Below, piece after piece: positions 17,344-24,317 of a DNA stretch of 64,000 nt. The position numbers were made by a program, and so were the translations under genes. Under the pieces are notes generated by a model that was given only the letters and a program-made list of their open reading frames with translations, was not told where the DNA came from and did no database searches. The stretch's first letter is position 1. Every line of letters starts with the position of its first letter. The stretch is from Roseateles depolymerans (lineage in GTDB: Bacteria; Pseudomonadota; Gammaproteobacteria; Burkholderiales; Burkholderiaceae_C). The stretch spans positions 682,001 to 746,000 of the forward strand of contig NZ_QUMT01000001.1 in the NCBI RefSeq assembly GCF_003387155.1, written 5' to 3'.

Positions 17344-17708
17344 GGGGGCTCCTTGGAGCGCCGGTGACGGTGCTCCTGGGTCAAAGGTTCATCGGATCAA
17401 AGAAAGGGAAGGGCGCGGGGCCGGGCGAGGGCGGTGGGCCTTGGCCCGTGGCGCTCATCGCCGGCGAGCCGGCGCGTGCACAGACCTGGCACCAGACCTG
17501 GGCTCGGGACGGTCCCTGGGAGGAGGTCAAGCCTGGTGCCAGGTCTGCAAGCGCAAGCACGAAGAGGGTGCGAGGTCGGACTTGGGGCGAGGCCGCCGCC
17601 CCTTCTCCGGGTCGGTCAAGGGCGGCGGCGGAGCGGTGTCCTTCGGGACGCTGCCCCACTCGGGTCAAGGCCAGGACCTCACAGGTCCCTCAGGCTTGCG
17701 CGTCGGCT
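17344..17708. other. Gene-poor stretch between the 198-residue and 68-residue genes
   Basis: 365 bases between two genes on the same strand. Frames through it are low complexity and look like GC-driven noise. It holds the large inverted repeat at 17481-17547. The segment is GC-rich with many CCTGG/GGTC words. The 198-residue gene's own ribosome site (AAGGAGCC) lies at the left end. A promoter for the sctI-sctU unit could lie here; none is obvious. Confidence 0.5.
17481..17547. repeat. 15-base perfect inverted repeat with 37-base loop
   Basis: CAGACCTGGCACCAG at 17481-17495 is the exact reverse complement of the sequence at 17533-17547. A further CAGACCTGG direct copy lies at 17494-17502. It sits between the 68-residue gene and the 198-residue gene and could fold in RNA of either strand. 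It may be a processing or attenuation structure that gives the upstream small genes higher expression than the downstream operon. There is no T tract, so a simple terminator is less likely. Confidence 0.7.
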
Positions 17709-17915
17709 TCAGAAGAAGCGCGAATAGCCGCCAAAGCCCATGCCAAAGCCCGGGTTGCTCAGCATGTTGCTCAGCATGCCAAAGGCCATGGCGCCGCCGA
17801 AGGCCCCCATCATGGAGCGGAAGCCGCCGTGATGGCAGTGCATGCCGTGCATGCCGGGCATGCCGGGCGTGTCGAAGTAGTTGTTGACCTGGATCTTGGG
17901 TTGCGGTGAAGTCAT
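17709..17915 (-). CDS. Gly/Met/His-rich small protein in the type III locus (68 aa)
   Basis: A 68-residue protein with a short N-terminal segment (PQPKIQVNNYFDTPG), a His/Met/Cys cluster (MPGMHGMHCHHGG) and a Gly/Met/Phe-rich C-terminal half. A ribosome site AAGGAAACA precedes its ATG. Glycine and methionine content is far above that of its neighbours. I recognise no family. The His/Met/Cys cluster could bind copper or zinc; the Gly/Phe-rich tail could self-associate, as in small harpin-like or amyloid-like secreted proteins. It lies between the pilin candidate and the rest of the operon. Confidence 0.65.
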   Translation of the reverse strand: MTSPQPKIQVNNYFDTPGMPGMHGMHCHHGGFRSMMGAFGGAMAFGMLSNMLSNPGFGMGFGGYSRFF

Positions 17916-18000
17916 GTTGTTTCCTTGTGAAAAAAGAGGGGAGAGAAATGGCGACTGGCGTCAGTCGCCTGCGTGAAAGGGCTGGAGCGCGCGGGCTCCG

Positions 18001-18112
18001 GCCCAGTGAATCAGGCCCAGTGAATCAGGCCCAGTGAAGCCGCCTCATTGAAGCAGCCTCATTGAAGCCGCCTCAGTGGATGAGCCCCAGCGAGTCAGCC
18101 TCAGTGGCTGAG
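18001..18112. repeat. Eight tandem copies of a 14-base unit starting in the stop codon of the 76-residue gene
   Basis: Consecutive 14-base units from 18001 to 18112, consensus close to CCTCAGTGAATCAG. The leftmost copies are nearly identical and the rightmost are diverged. The last unit contains the final codons and stop of the 76-residue gene (stop at 18101-18103, reverse strand). It reads as a duplication ladder growing away from the stop codon. Confidence 0.9.
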
Positions 18113-18331
18113 ATCGATCTTGCCGGCCATGGCGGACGTGAAATTGACCTGCTCGACCGCCATGTTCTGCTTCTTGTTGTGTGCGTCCTGCACCATCTTC
18201 TGGATGGTGGTCTGCGTGTTTTCGCGGCTGGTGGCTGCCGTAGCAGCGTCGATCTGCTGCTGATTGATCTGGTTTTGCATGTTGGACAGCGGGTTGCCGG
18301 CGCCCATGCCGCCCATCAGGTTTGCTCCCAT
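18101..18331 (-). CDS. Candidate type III needle/pilin subunit (76 aa)
   Basis: A 76-residue, cysteine-free, Gln/Asn/Ala-rich helical protein. It starts with a Gly/Met-rich segment (MGANLMGGMGAGNPLSNMQN) and continues as a long polar helix (IDAATAATSRENTQTTIQKM and on). Size, lack of Cys, helical polar composition, a strong AAGGAGAT ribosome site, and place at the head of the rod-J-K-T-U operon match HrpA/HrpY-type pilins or SctF needles. No direct sequence signature proves this. The 71-residue gene at 3127-3342 is the rival candidate. Confidence 0.55.
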   Translation of the reverse strand: MGANLMGGMGAGNPLSNMQNQINQQQIDAATAATSRENTQTTIQKMVQDAHNKKQNMAVEQVNFTSAMAGKIDLSH

Positions 18332-18423
18332 CGTGGGATCTCCTTGAAGTCAGTGAATTGAGGGGTTGAATCTGGTCGTCAGTGCCCTGGGCGCGCGCCC
18401 TGGTGCCGGTCAGTAGCGGCCGA

Positions 18424-18448
18424 TTCGTGGCAAGTTCGATGAATTCGG
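18424..18448 (+). promoter_or_regulatory. PIP-box-like element (TTCGB-N15-TTCGB)
   Basis: TTCGT and TTCGG are separated by exactly 15 bases, the spacing of the plant-inducible promoter box bound by HrpX/HrpB AraC-type regulators in Xanthomonas and Ralstonia. It lies in the divergent gap between the pilin candidate and the symporter gene and points toward the symporter. A GATAAT hexamer at 18482-18487 lies 33 bases downstream, close to but not at the usual 30-32 base spacing. A chance match in a gap this size is unlikely but possible. Confidence 0.35.
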
Positions 18449-18541
18449 GCAGACCCGATGCGGCCCTGCCCGCGATCCAGGGATAATCCGCGCGCTTTTT
18501 CCCACCCCGACTTCCCCCAGAAAGTTCCCAAGGCCGACGCC

Positions 18542-19975
18542 ATGCTTTTGACTCTGGTCATCCTTTACCTGCTTGTCACCATCGCCATCGGCCTGTGGGC
18601 CGCCAAGCGGGTGAAGAACACGGCCGACTTCGCGATTGCGGGGCGTCATTTGCCGCTGGTGATGATCATCACCACGACCTTTGCAACCTGGTTCGGCTCG
18701 GAGACGGTGCTGGGCATCCCCGCAAAATTTGTCCAAACCGGGCTCAATGGGGTGGTGGAAGACCCGTTCGGGGCAGGGTCCTGCCTGATCCTGGTGGGCC
18801 TGTTCTTCGCCGCCAAGCTGTACCGGATGACCCTGCTGACCATCAGCGACTACTACCGCGAGCGTTACGGCCGGGTGGTGGAGGTGATCTGCAGCTTCAT
18901 CATCATCCTGTCCTACCTGGGCTGGGTGTCCGCCCAGGTCACGGCGCTGGGCCTGGTGTTCAACCTGCTGTCCGGCGGTGCCATCTCCATCCCGGTGGGC
19001 ATGGCCATCGGCACCGCGTCCATCCTGGCCTACACCCTGTTCGGCGGCATGTGGTCGGTGGCCGTGACTGACTTCATCCAGATGATCATCCTGGTGGTCG
19101 GCCTGTCCATCATTGCCTGGTTCGCCGCGGACAAGGCCGGCGGGGCGGACAAGGTCATCGCCCTGGCCACCAGCCAGGACATGTTCAAGTTCCTGCCCGA
19201 GCCCAACTTCCACGACGTGGTGTTCTTCCTGGGCGCAGCCATCACCATGATGCTGGGGTCCATTCCGCAGCAGGACGTGTTCCAGCGGGTGATGTCGGCC
19301 AAGGACGAGAAAGCGGCCACCCGCGGCCCGGTGATCGGCGGCATCTGCTACATCCTGTTTGCCTTCGTGCCGATGTTCATCGTGGTCAGTGCGCTGATCA
19401 TCATGCCGCAGGAGGCCAAGCAGCTGATCGCGGAAGATCCGCAGAAGGTCATCCCCACCCTGGTGATCGAGCGCATGCCCTTCGTGATGCAGGTGCTCTT
19501 CTTTGGTGCCCTGCTGTCCGCCCTGAAATCGACGGCCTCTGCCACGCTGCTGGCCCCCTCGGTCACCTTTGTCGAGAACATCTGGCGCCAGTTCTTCCCT
19601 CGGGTGTCGGACAAGCAGGAGCTGCGCACGATGCGCATCGCCGTGCTGATCTTCTCGATCTGCGTCTGCGCTTATGCCGTGGCGTTGCAGGGCACGTCCA
19701 TCTATGAAATGGTGTCCGCCGCCTACCAGGTCACCCTGGTGGGGGCCTTCGTGCCGCTGGTCTTCGGCCTGTACTGGAAGCGCGCCACGACGCAGGGCGC
19801 CCTGTTTGCCATCGCCCTGGGCGTTGTGGCCTGGCTGCTGTTCCTGCTGACGCCCGCCGGGGAGCAGTTCCCGGCCCAGTTGGCCGGCTTCCTGGCCGGC
19901 ATCGTCGGCATGCTGGTGGGCTCGCTGGGCCCCCAGGCGATCCGCAACACGCACGGATCGCACCACAAGATCTGA
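18542..19975 (+). CDS. Sodium:solute symporter (SSS family)
   Basis: A 477-residue protein with about 12-13 membrane helices and SSS-family signatures: N-terminal LLTLVILYLLVTIAIGLWAA, ATWFGSETVLGIPAKF in the first repeat, and GGMWSVAVTDFIQMIILVVG later. It should import an organic solute with sodium; the substrate cannot be read from sequence. The ATG at 18542 is chosen over an upstream in-frame start at 18458 because the first membrane helix starts here. The C-terminus ends in a His-containing short tail. It stands alone, divergent from the type III locus, with a PIP-like box upstream. Confidence 0.9.
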   Translation: MLLTLVILYLLVTIAIGLWAAKRVKNTADFAIAGRHLPLVMIITTTFATWFGSETVLGIPAKFVQTGLNGVVEDPFGAGSCLILVGLFFAAKLYRMTLLTISDYYRERYGRVVEVICSFIIILSYLGWVSAQVTALGLVFNLLSGGAISIPVGMAIGTASILAYTLFGGMWSVAVTDFIQMIILVVGLSIIAWFAADKAGGADKVIALATSQDMFKFLPEPNFHDVVFFLGAAITMMLGSIPQQDVFQRVMSAKDEKAATRGPVIGGICYILFAFVPMFIVVSALIIMPQEAKQLIAEDPQKVIPTLVIERMPFVMQVLFFGALLSALKSTASATLLAPSVTFVENIWRQFFPRVSDKQELRTMRIAVLIFSICVCAYAVALQGTSIYEMVSAAYQVTLVGAFVPLVFGLYWKRATTQGALFAIALGVVAWLLFLLTPAGEQFPAQLAGFLAGIVGMLVGSLGPQAIRNTHGSHHKI

Positions 19976-20082
19976 GGCAAAAGCGCCACGCCGTGACCGG
20001 CAGAAGGGGGAAGGCCCCCCTCTTGACGGGGGCCGCGGCGGGGCCGGGCGTCCCCGCCCCGAGGCGGGTCGCCGCTCCTCTA

Positions 20083-20088
20083 TATAAT
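20083..20088 (+). promoter_or_regulatory. -10 hexamer upstream of the fmdB-like gene
   Basis: A perfect TATAAT lies 27 bases before the start codon in otherwise very GC-rich sequence. A matching -35 hexamer is not clear. A small GGGT...ACCC hairpin lies between it and the start codon. Confidence 0.5.
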
Positions 20089-20115
20089 TTCGGGTTTTTG
20101 ACCCAGGGCGATACC

Positions 20116-20484
20116 ATGCCGATCTACGCTTACCGTTGCGGCATCTGCGGCCACGCGAAGGACGTGCTGCAGAAGCTGTCCGATGCGCCGCTCACCACCT
20201 GCCCGGCCTGCGGCGCGGAATCCTTCAGCAAACAGGTGACGGCCGCCGGCTTCCAGCTCAAAGGCTCGGGCTGGTATGTCACCGACTTCCGTGGAGGCTC
20301 CGGCGGCACCAGCGCCCCGGCAACTGCCGGCGGTGCGGGCGCCGCTGCGGGGGCTTCTTCAGCCGGTGCTGACACCCCATCCAGCGGATCTTCCAGCGCT
20401 TCTTCCAGCGGAGGGGGCGAGTCGTCCTCCGGCTCGTCCAGCACGTCTGGCGCTTCTTGTGGCGGCGGCTGCGCCTGCCACTGA
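20116..20484 (+). CDS. FmdB-family zinc ribbon protein
   Basis: A 122-residue protein. The first 70 residues are the FmdB/CxxC_CxxC_SSSS zinc ribbon (MPIYAYRCGICGHAKDVLQK, then CPACG), with the family's GFQLKGSGWYVTDF ending. The remaining 50 residues are Ser/Gly/Ala-rich and end in a Cys-rich CGGGCACH, a second possible metal site. FmdB proteins were named as amide-utilisation regulators, but their usual role in betaproteobacteria is unclear. The ATG at 20116 begins the domain. First gene before DUF502 and aspS, an order expected in Burkholderiales. Confidence 0.88.
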   Translation: MPIYAYRCGICGHAKDVLQKLSDAPLTTCPACGAESFSKQVTAAGFQLKGSGWYVTDFRGGSGGTSAPATAGGAGAAAGASSAGADTPSSGSSSASSSGGGESSSGSSSTSGASCGGGCACH

Positions 20485-20505
20485 CCGGAAAGGCCGGACC
20501 CAGGC

Positions 20506-21192
20506 ATGAGAAAGTACATCATCACCGGCCTGCTGGTCTGGCTGCCCCTGGCCATCACCGTCTGGGTGCTGCTGTGGGTGCTCGGCATCATCAACAGCGT
20601 CTTCATCTGGCTGCTGTCCGCCGTCGGCGCCGTGCTGCCCCAATCCGCCGGCGAGTCGCTCAAACAACTGCATGAAGTGCCCGGTCTGGGCGTGGTCGTG
20701 CTGGTGGGCGCGCTCATGCTCACCGGCATGTTCGTGGCCAACATGTTCGGGCAGTGGTGGCTGCGCCAATGGGACCGGCTGCTCTACAACATCCCCATCG
20801 TCAAGAGCATCTACAGCTCGGTCAAGCAGGTCTCGGACACGCTGTTCTCCTCCAGCGGCAATGCCTTCCGCGAAGCGGTGCTGGTCCCTTATCCCCATCC
20901 CCATTCCTGGACCATCGCCTTCGTCACCGGCAAGCCGGCCGGCGAGGTGGCGGACCAGCTCTCCACGCTCAGCGGCGACCCAGCCGACGAGCATGTGAGC
21001 CTGTACGTCCCGACCACGCCCAACCCCACCTCCGGTTTCTTCCTGATCATGCCCCGCGCCCAGTTGCGGCCGCTGGCCATGAGCGTGGATGAAGCCCTCA
21101 AGTACATCATCTCGATGGGCGTGGTGGCGCCGGCGTCCGGGGACACCACCCATCCGGTGACGCTGCCCGCTGCGGGGAACGCCCGAAATTGA
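20506..21192 (+). CDS. DUF502 family membrane protein
   Basis: A 228-residue protein with two N-terminal membrane helices (YIITGLLVWLPLAITVWVLL and VVVLVGALMLTGMFVANMFG) and a soluble C-terminal domain with the DUF502 segments NIPIVKSIYSSVKQVSDTLF and YVPTTPNPTSGFFLIMPRAQ. Function is not established for the family. It starts 21 bases after the fmdB-like gene and precedes aspS by 133 bases, so the three genes may share transcripts. Confidence 0.9.
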   Translation: MRKYIITGLLVWLPLAITVWVLLWVLGIINSVFIWLLSAVGAVLPQSAGESLKQLHEVPGLGVVVLVGALMLTGMFVANMFGQWWLRQWDRLLYNIPIVKSIYSSVKQVSDTLFSSSGNAFREAVLVPYPHPHSWTIAFVTGKPAGEVADQLSTLSGDPADEHVSLYVPTTPNPTSGFFLIMPRAQLRPLAMSVDEALKYIISMGVVAPASGDTTHPVTLPAAGNARN

Positions 21193-21325
21193 CCGGGTTG
21201 AGCGCCCCGGCAAGCGCTCAGCCCTGAGGGTCGCCCCGACCCCGCCAGCGCCCCTTTTGACCCTTGTATCGGGGCCCGCGACTGTGTCCAGCGCGCCCCA
21301 TTGAACCGATTTCCGGAGAGTTTCC

Positions 21326-23119
21326 ATGCGTACCTGTTATGCCGGCCAAGTCAGCGAAAAGCTGCTGGATCAGACCGTGACCCTGATGGGCTGGGCCCAT
21401 CGCCGCCGCGACCACGGCGGTGTCATCTTCATCGACCTGCGCGACCGTGAGGGCCTGGTGCAGATCGTCTGCGACCCGGACCGCCCCGAGATGTTCAAGG
21501 TGGCCGAAGGCGTGCGCAACGAGTTCTGCCTGAAGCTGGTCGGCAAGGTGCGTGCACGCCCGGCCGGCACCGAGAACGGCAACCTGGTCAGCGGCAAGGT
21601 GGAAGTGCTGTGCCACGAGCTGGAAGTGCTGAACCCCTCGGTCACGCCCCCGTTCCCGCTGGATGACGAGAACATCTCGGAAACCACCCGCCTGACGCAT
21701 CGCGTGCTGGACCTGCGCCGCCCGTACATGCAAAACAACCTGATGCTGCGCTACCGCGTGGCGATGGAAGCGCGCAAGTTCCTGGACGAGCACGGCTTTG
21801 TCGACATCGAGACCCCGATGCTGACCAAGAGCACGCCCGAAGGCGCGCGCGACTACCTGGTCCCGTCTCGGGTGCATGACGGCATGTTCTTCGCGCTGCC
21901 GCAGTCCCCGCAGCTGTTCAAGCAGTTGCTGATGGTCGCCGGTTTCGACCGCTACTACCAGATCACCAAGTGCTTCCGGGACGAAGACCTGCGCGCCGAC
22001 CGCCAGCCGGAATTCACCCAAATCGATATCGAGACCAGCTTCCTGACCGAGGAAGAGATCCGCGCCATGTTCGAAGGCATGATCCGTCATGTCTTCCGCA
22101 AGGCGCTGAACGTCGAGCTGGGCGACTACCCGGTGATGAAGTATGCCGAGGCCATGCACCGCTTTGGCTCGGACAAGCCGGACCTGCGCGTGAAGCTGGA
22201 GTTCACCGAGCTGACCGACGTGATGGGCGACGTGGACTTCAAGGTCTTCTCGGGCCCCGCCACGACCCCGGGCGGCCGTGTGGTGGCCCTGCGCGTGCCG
22301 GGCGGTGCCCAGCTCAGCCGCGGCGAGATCGACAGCTACACCGAGTTCGTCAAGATCTACGGCGCCAAGGGCCTGGCCTGGATCAAGGTCAATGAACTGG
22401 CCAAGGGCCGTGAAGGCCTGCAGTCCCCCATCGTCAAGAACCTGCACGACAAGGCCGTGGCCGACATCCTGGCCCGCACCGGCGCACAGGACGGCGACCT
22501 GATCTTCTTCGGTGCCGACAAGGCCAAGGTGGTCAACGACGCCATCGGCGCCCTGCGCCTGAAGGTGGGCCACAGCGAATTCGGCAAGACCAGCGGCCTG
22601 TTCGAGGACCGCTGGGCCCCGCTGTGGGTGGTGGATTTCCCGATGTTCGAGCAGGACGAGGAAAACAACCGCTGGGCTGCGGTGCACCATCCGTTCACCG
22701 CGCCGAAGGACGGCCATGAGGACCTGATGGCCACCGACCCGGGTGCCTGCATCGCCAAGGCCTACGACATGGTGCTCAACGGCTGGGAGCTGGGCGGCGG
22801 CTCGGTGCGTATCCACCGCGCCGACGTGCAGGCCAAGGTCTTCGAGGCCCTGAACATCAGCCCGGAAGAGCAGCGCGTGAAGTTCGGCTTCCTGCTGGAT
22901 GCCCTGCAATACGGCGCGCCCCCGCACGGCGGCCTGGCCTTCGGCCTGGACCGTCTGGTGACGCTGATGACCAAGGCGGAATCCATCCGCGACGTCATCG
23001 CCTTCCCCAAGACCCAGCGCGCGCAGTGCCTGCTGACCGGTGCACCGTCGTTCGTGGATGAAAAGCAGCTGCGCGAGCTGCACATCCGCCTGCGCAACCC
23101 GGTGGCTGCGGCTGAATAA
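21326..23119 (+). CDS. aspS: Aspartyl-tRNA synthetase
   Basis: A 597-residue bacterial-type class II synthetase that charges tRNA-Asp (in many proteobacteria lacking AsnRS it also charges tRNA-Asn; this cannot be settled from the window). An N-terminal OB-fold anticodon-binding domain spans about 1-105, motif 2 is [18 protein letters not shown] near residue 217, a GAD insertion domain occupies about 290-430, and motif 3 is [10 protein letters not shown] near 534. A GGAGAG site precedes the ATG. Intact and of normal length. Confidence 0.98.
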   Translation: MRTCYAGQVSEKLLDQTVTLMGWAHRRRDHGGVIFIDLRDREGLVQIVCDPDRPEMFKVAEGVRNEFCLKLVGKVRARPAGTENGNLVSGKVEVLCHELEVLNPSVTPPFPLDDENISETTRLTHRVLDLRRPYMQNNLMLRYRVAMEARKFLDEHGFVDIETPMLTKSTPEGARDYLVPSRVHDGMFFALPQSPQLFKQLLMVAGFDRYYQITKCFRDEDLRADRQPEFTQIDIETSFLTEEEIRAMFEGMIRHVFRKALNVELGDYPVMKYAEAMHRFGSDKPDLRVKLEFTELTDVMGDVDFKVFSGPATTPGGRVVALRVPGGAQLSRGEIDSYTEFVKIYGAKGLAWIKVNELAKGREGLQSPIVKNLHDKAVADILARTGAQDGDLIFFGADKAKVVNDAIGALRLKVGHSEFGKTSGLFEDRWAPLWVVDFPMFEQDEENNRWAAVHHPFTAPKDGHEDLMATDPGACIAKAYDMVLNGWELGGGSVRIHRADVQAKVFEALNISPEEQRVKFGFLLDALQYGAPPHGGLAFGLDRLVTLMTKAESIRDVIAFPKTQRAQCLLTGAPSFVDEKQLRELHIRLRNPVAAAE

Positions 23120-23138
23120 GCCGGGTCGGCAGACCGCC

Positions 23139-24317
23139 ATGCCGGGAGCCGCGCCTTTGACCCAGCGGGACCTGTCCCGCTGGGAACGTCTGCTGATGCG
23201 CCGTCCGGCACTGGCCCTGCCGGTGCTGCAGCGGGTGGTGGATCTCGGCGGGGAAGACCCGCCCGTACAGGCCCTGCTGGGCCTGTTTTTCGTTCTCGAA
23301 CGCTGCGGCCGCGGACCGGAACTGCAAGCGGCGCTGGAAGCGGCCCTGGCCAGCGCGCTGGACCGCGCGCAGCATCGGGCCGACGCCTCGGCCCGTGAAG
23401 AAGCCTCCGAGCTGAGCGAGGCCCTGGGCCGGCTGCACTACCAGCGCGGCGACTATCTGCAGGCCTGCAACGCCTGGAGCCAGACGCTGGAGCTCACCCA
23501 GGACGACACCCGCTGGGCCTGCCTGGCCCGCATCGGTCTGGCGCATCTGTGTTTTGCGGTGGGCGACTGGGCCCGCGGGGGCCGGGTGCTGGACCAGGCC
23601 GAGCGTCACTACCCGGGTCTGGTCGGCGATGCCTATCTGCGCGCCAAGATCGGACTGAACCGGGCGGTGGCCAGCCGGGCGACCGTTGGACCTGAGGCGG
23701 CCGTGCCCTTGCTGGACCAGGCCCAGCGCGCGGCCCGTCAGGTGGGGCATCGCGACTATGAAGCCGAAACCTGCTGGCATCGTGCGCGCGGGGCCCGCGA
23801 CAGCGGCGATCCGACACAGGCGCTGTCCCTGGCGCGATCGGCCCTGCGCCAGGCCCGCCGCTGTGATTACCGGTGGCTGCAGGCGCAGTGCCTGCTGCTG
23901 CTGAGCGAGCTGCAGGACGAGGAAGCTCTGGCGCATGCGCAGGAAGCGCTGGCGCTGGGCGAGGGCCTGCAGTCCCGCGCCGTGCAGGCAGCGGCCCATG
24001 CGCGCCTGAGCCAGCTGATGGCCGACCGGGGCGCGCTGGGGCCCAGCTGGCATCACCAGCAACAGCGTCAGCGGCTGGAAGCCGTGCTGGGCCAGTCCGC
24101 CCTGCCGGCCCGGCTGGAGCAACTGGCCCGCTTTGACCAACAGCCGGCCGCCGGAGGTCCAGCGGACCTGGCTCAGGCGGCGTGGGAGGCCACCGCGCTC
24201 AGCGAAGCCCTGTCGGCGCTGGCGCAGTCCGGCGCGACCGCCGCCACGCTGCGGCGGGAGCTGGGCGCACTGGCCGCTTCGGCCGCACAACTGGCGCGTC
24301 GGCTCTCGCCCCCCTGA
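23139..24317 (+). CDS. TPR-like repeat protein
   Basis: A 392-residue all-helical, Ala/Leu/Arg/Gln-rich protein with TPR-like helix pairs through most of its length (GRLHYQRGDYLQACNAWSQT; AVPLLDQAQRAARQVGHRDY; QALSLARSALRQARRCDYRW). No output domain is recognised. The repeats resemble those of the GGDEF protein at 46331-48022. It starts 19 bases after aspS; the ATG at 23139 is the first outside the aspS frame. Its stop codon directly abuts the stop of the convergent adhesin gene. Confidence 0.8.
   Translation: MPGAAPLTQRDLSRWERLLMRRPALALPVLQRVVDLGGEDPPVQALLGLFFVLERCGRGPELQAALEAALASALDRAQHRADASAREEASELSEALGRLHYQRGDYLQACNAWSQTLELTQDDTRWACLARIGLAHLCFAVGDWARGGRVLDQAERHYPGLVGDAYLRAKIGLNRAVASRATVGPEAAVPLLDQAQRAARQVGHRDYEAETCWHRARGARDSGDPTQALSLARSALRQARRCDYRWLQAQCLLLLSELQDEEALAHAQEALALGEGLQSRAVQAAAHARLSQLMADRGALGPSWHHQQQRQRLEAVLGQSALPARLEQLARFDQQPAAGGPADLAQAAWEATALSEALSALAQSGATAATLRRELGALAASAAQLARRLSPP

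Noticed and set aside
17381-17668. 95-codon minus-strand frame in the gap beside the 198-residue gene
   Set aside because: Pro/Ala/Arg-rich, no ribosome site, overlaps the inverted repeat; no support as a gene.
18001-18112. Possible CRISPR or attachment site
   Set aside because: 14-base direct repeats without spacers that decay from a stop codon; no integrase nearby.
20041-20115. Riboswitch or leader structure before the fmdB-like gene
   Set aside because: Only a simple GC-rich stem and a small hairpin; no riboswitch core recognised.
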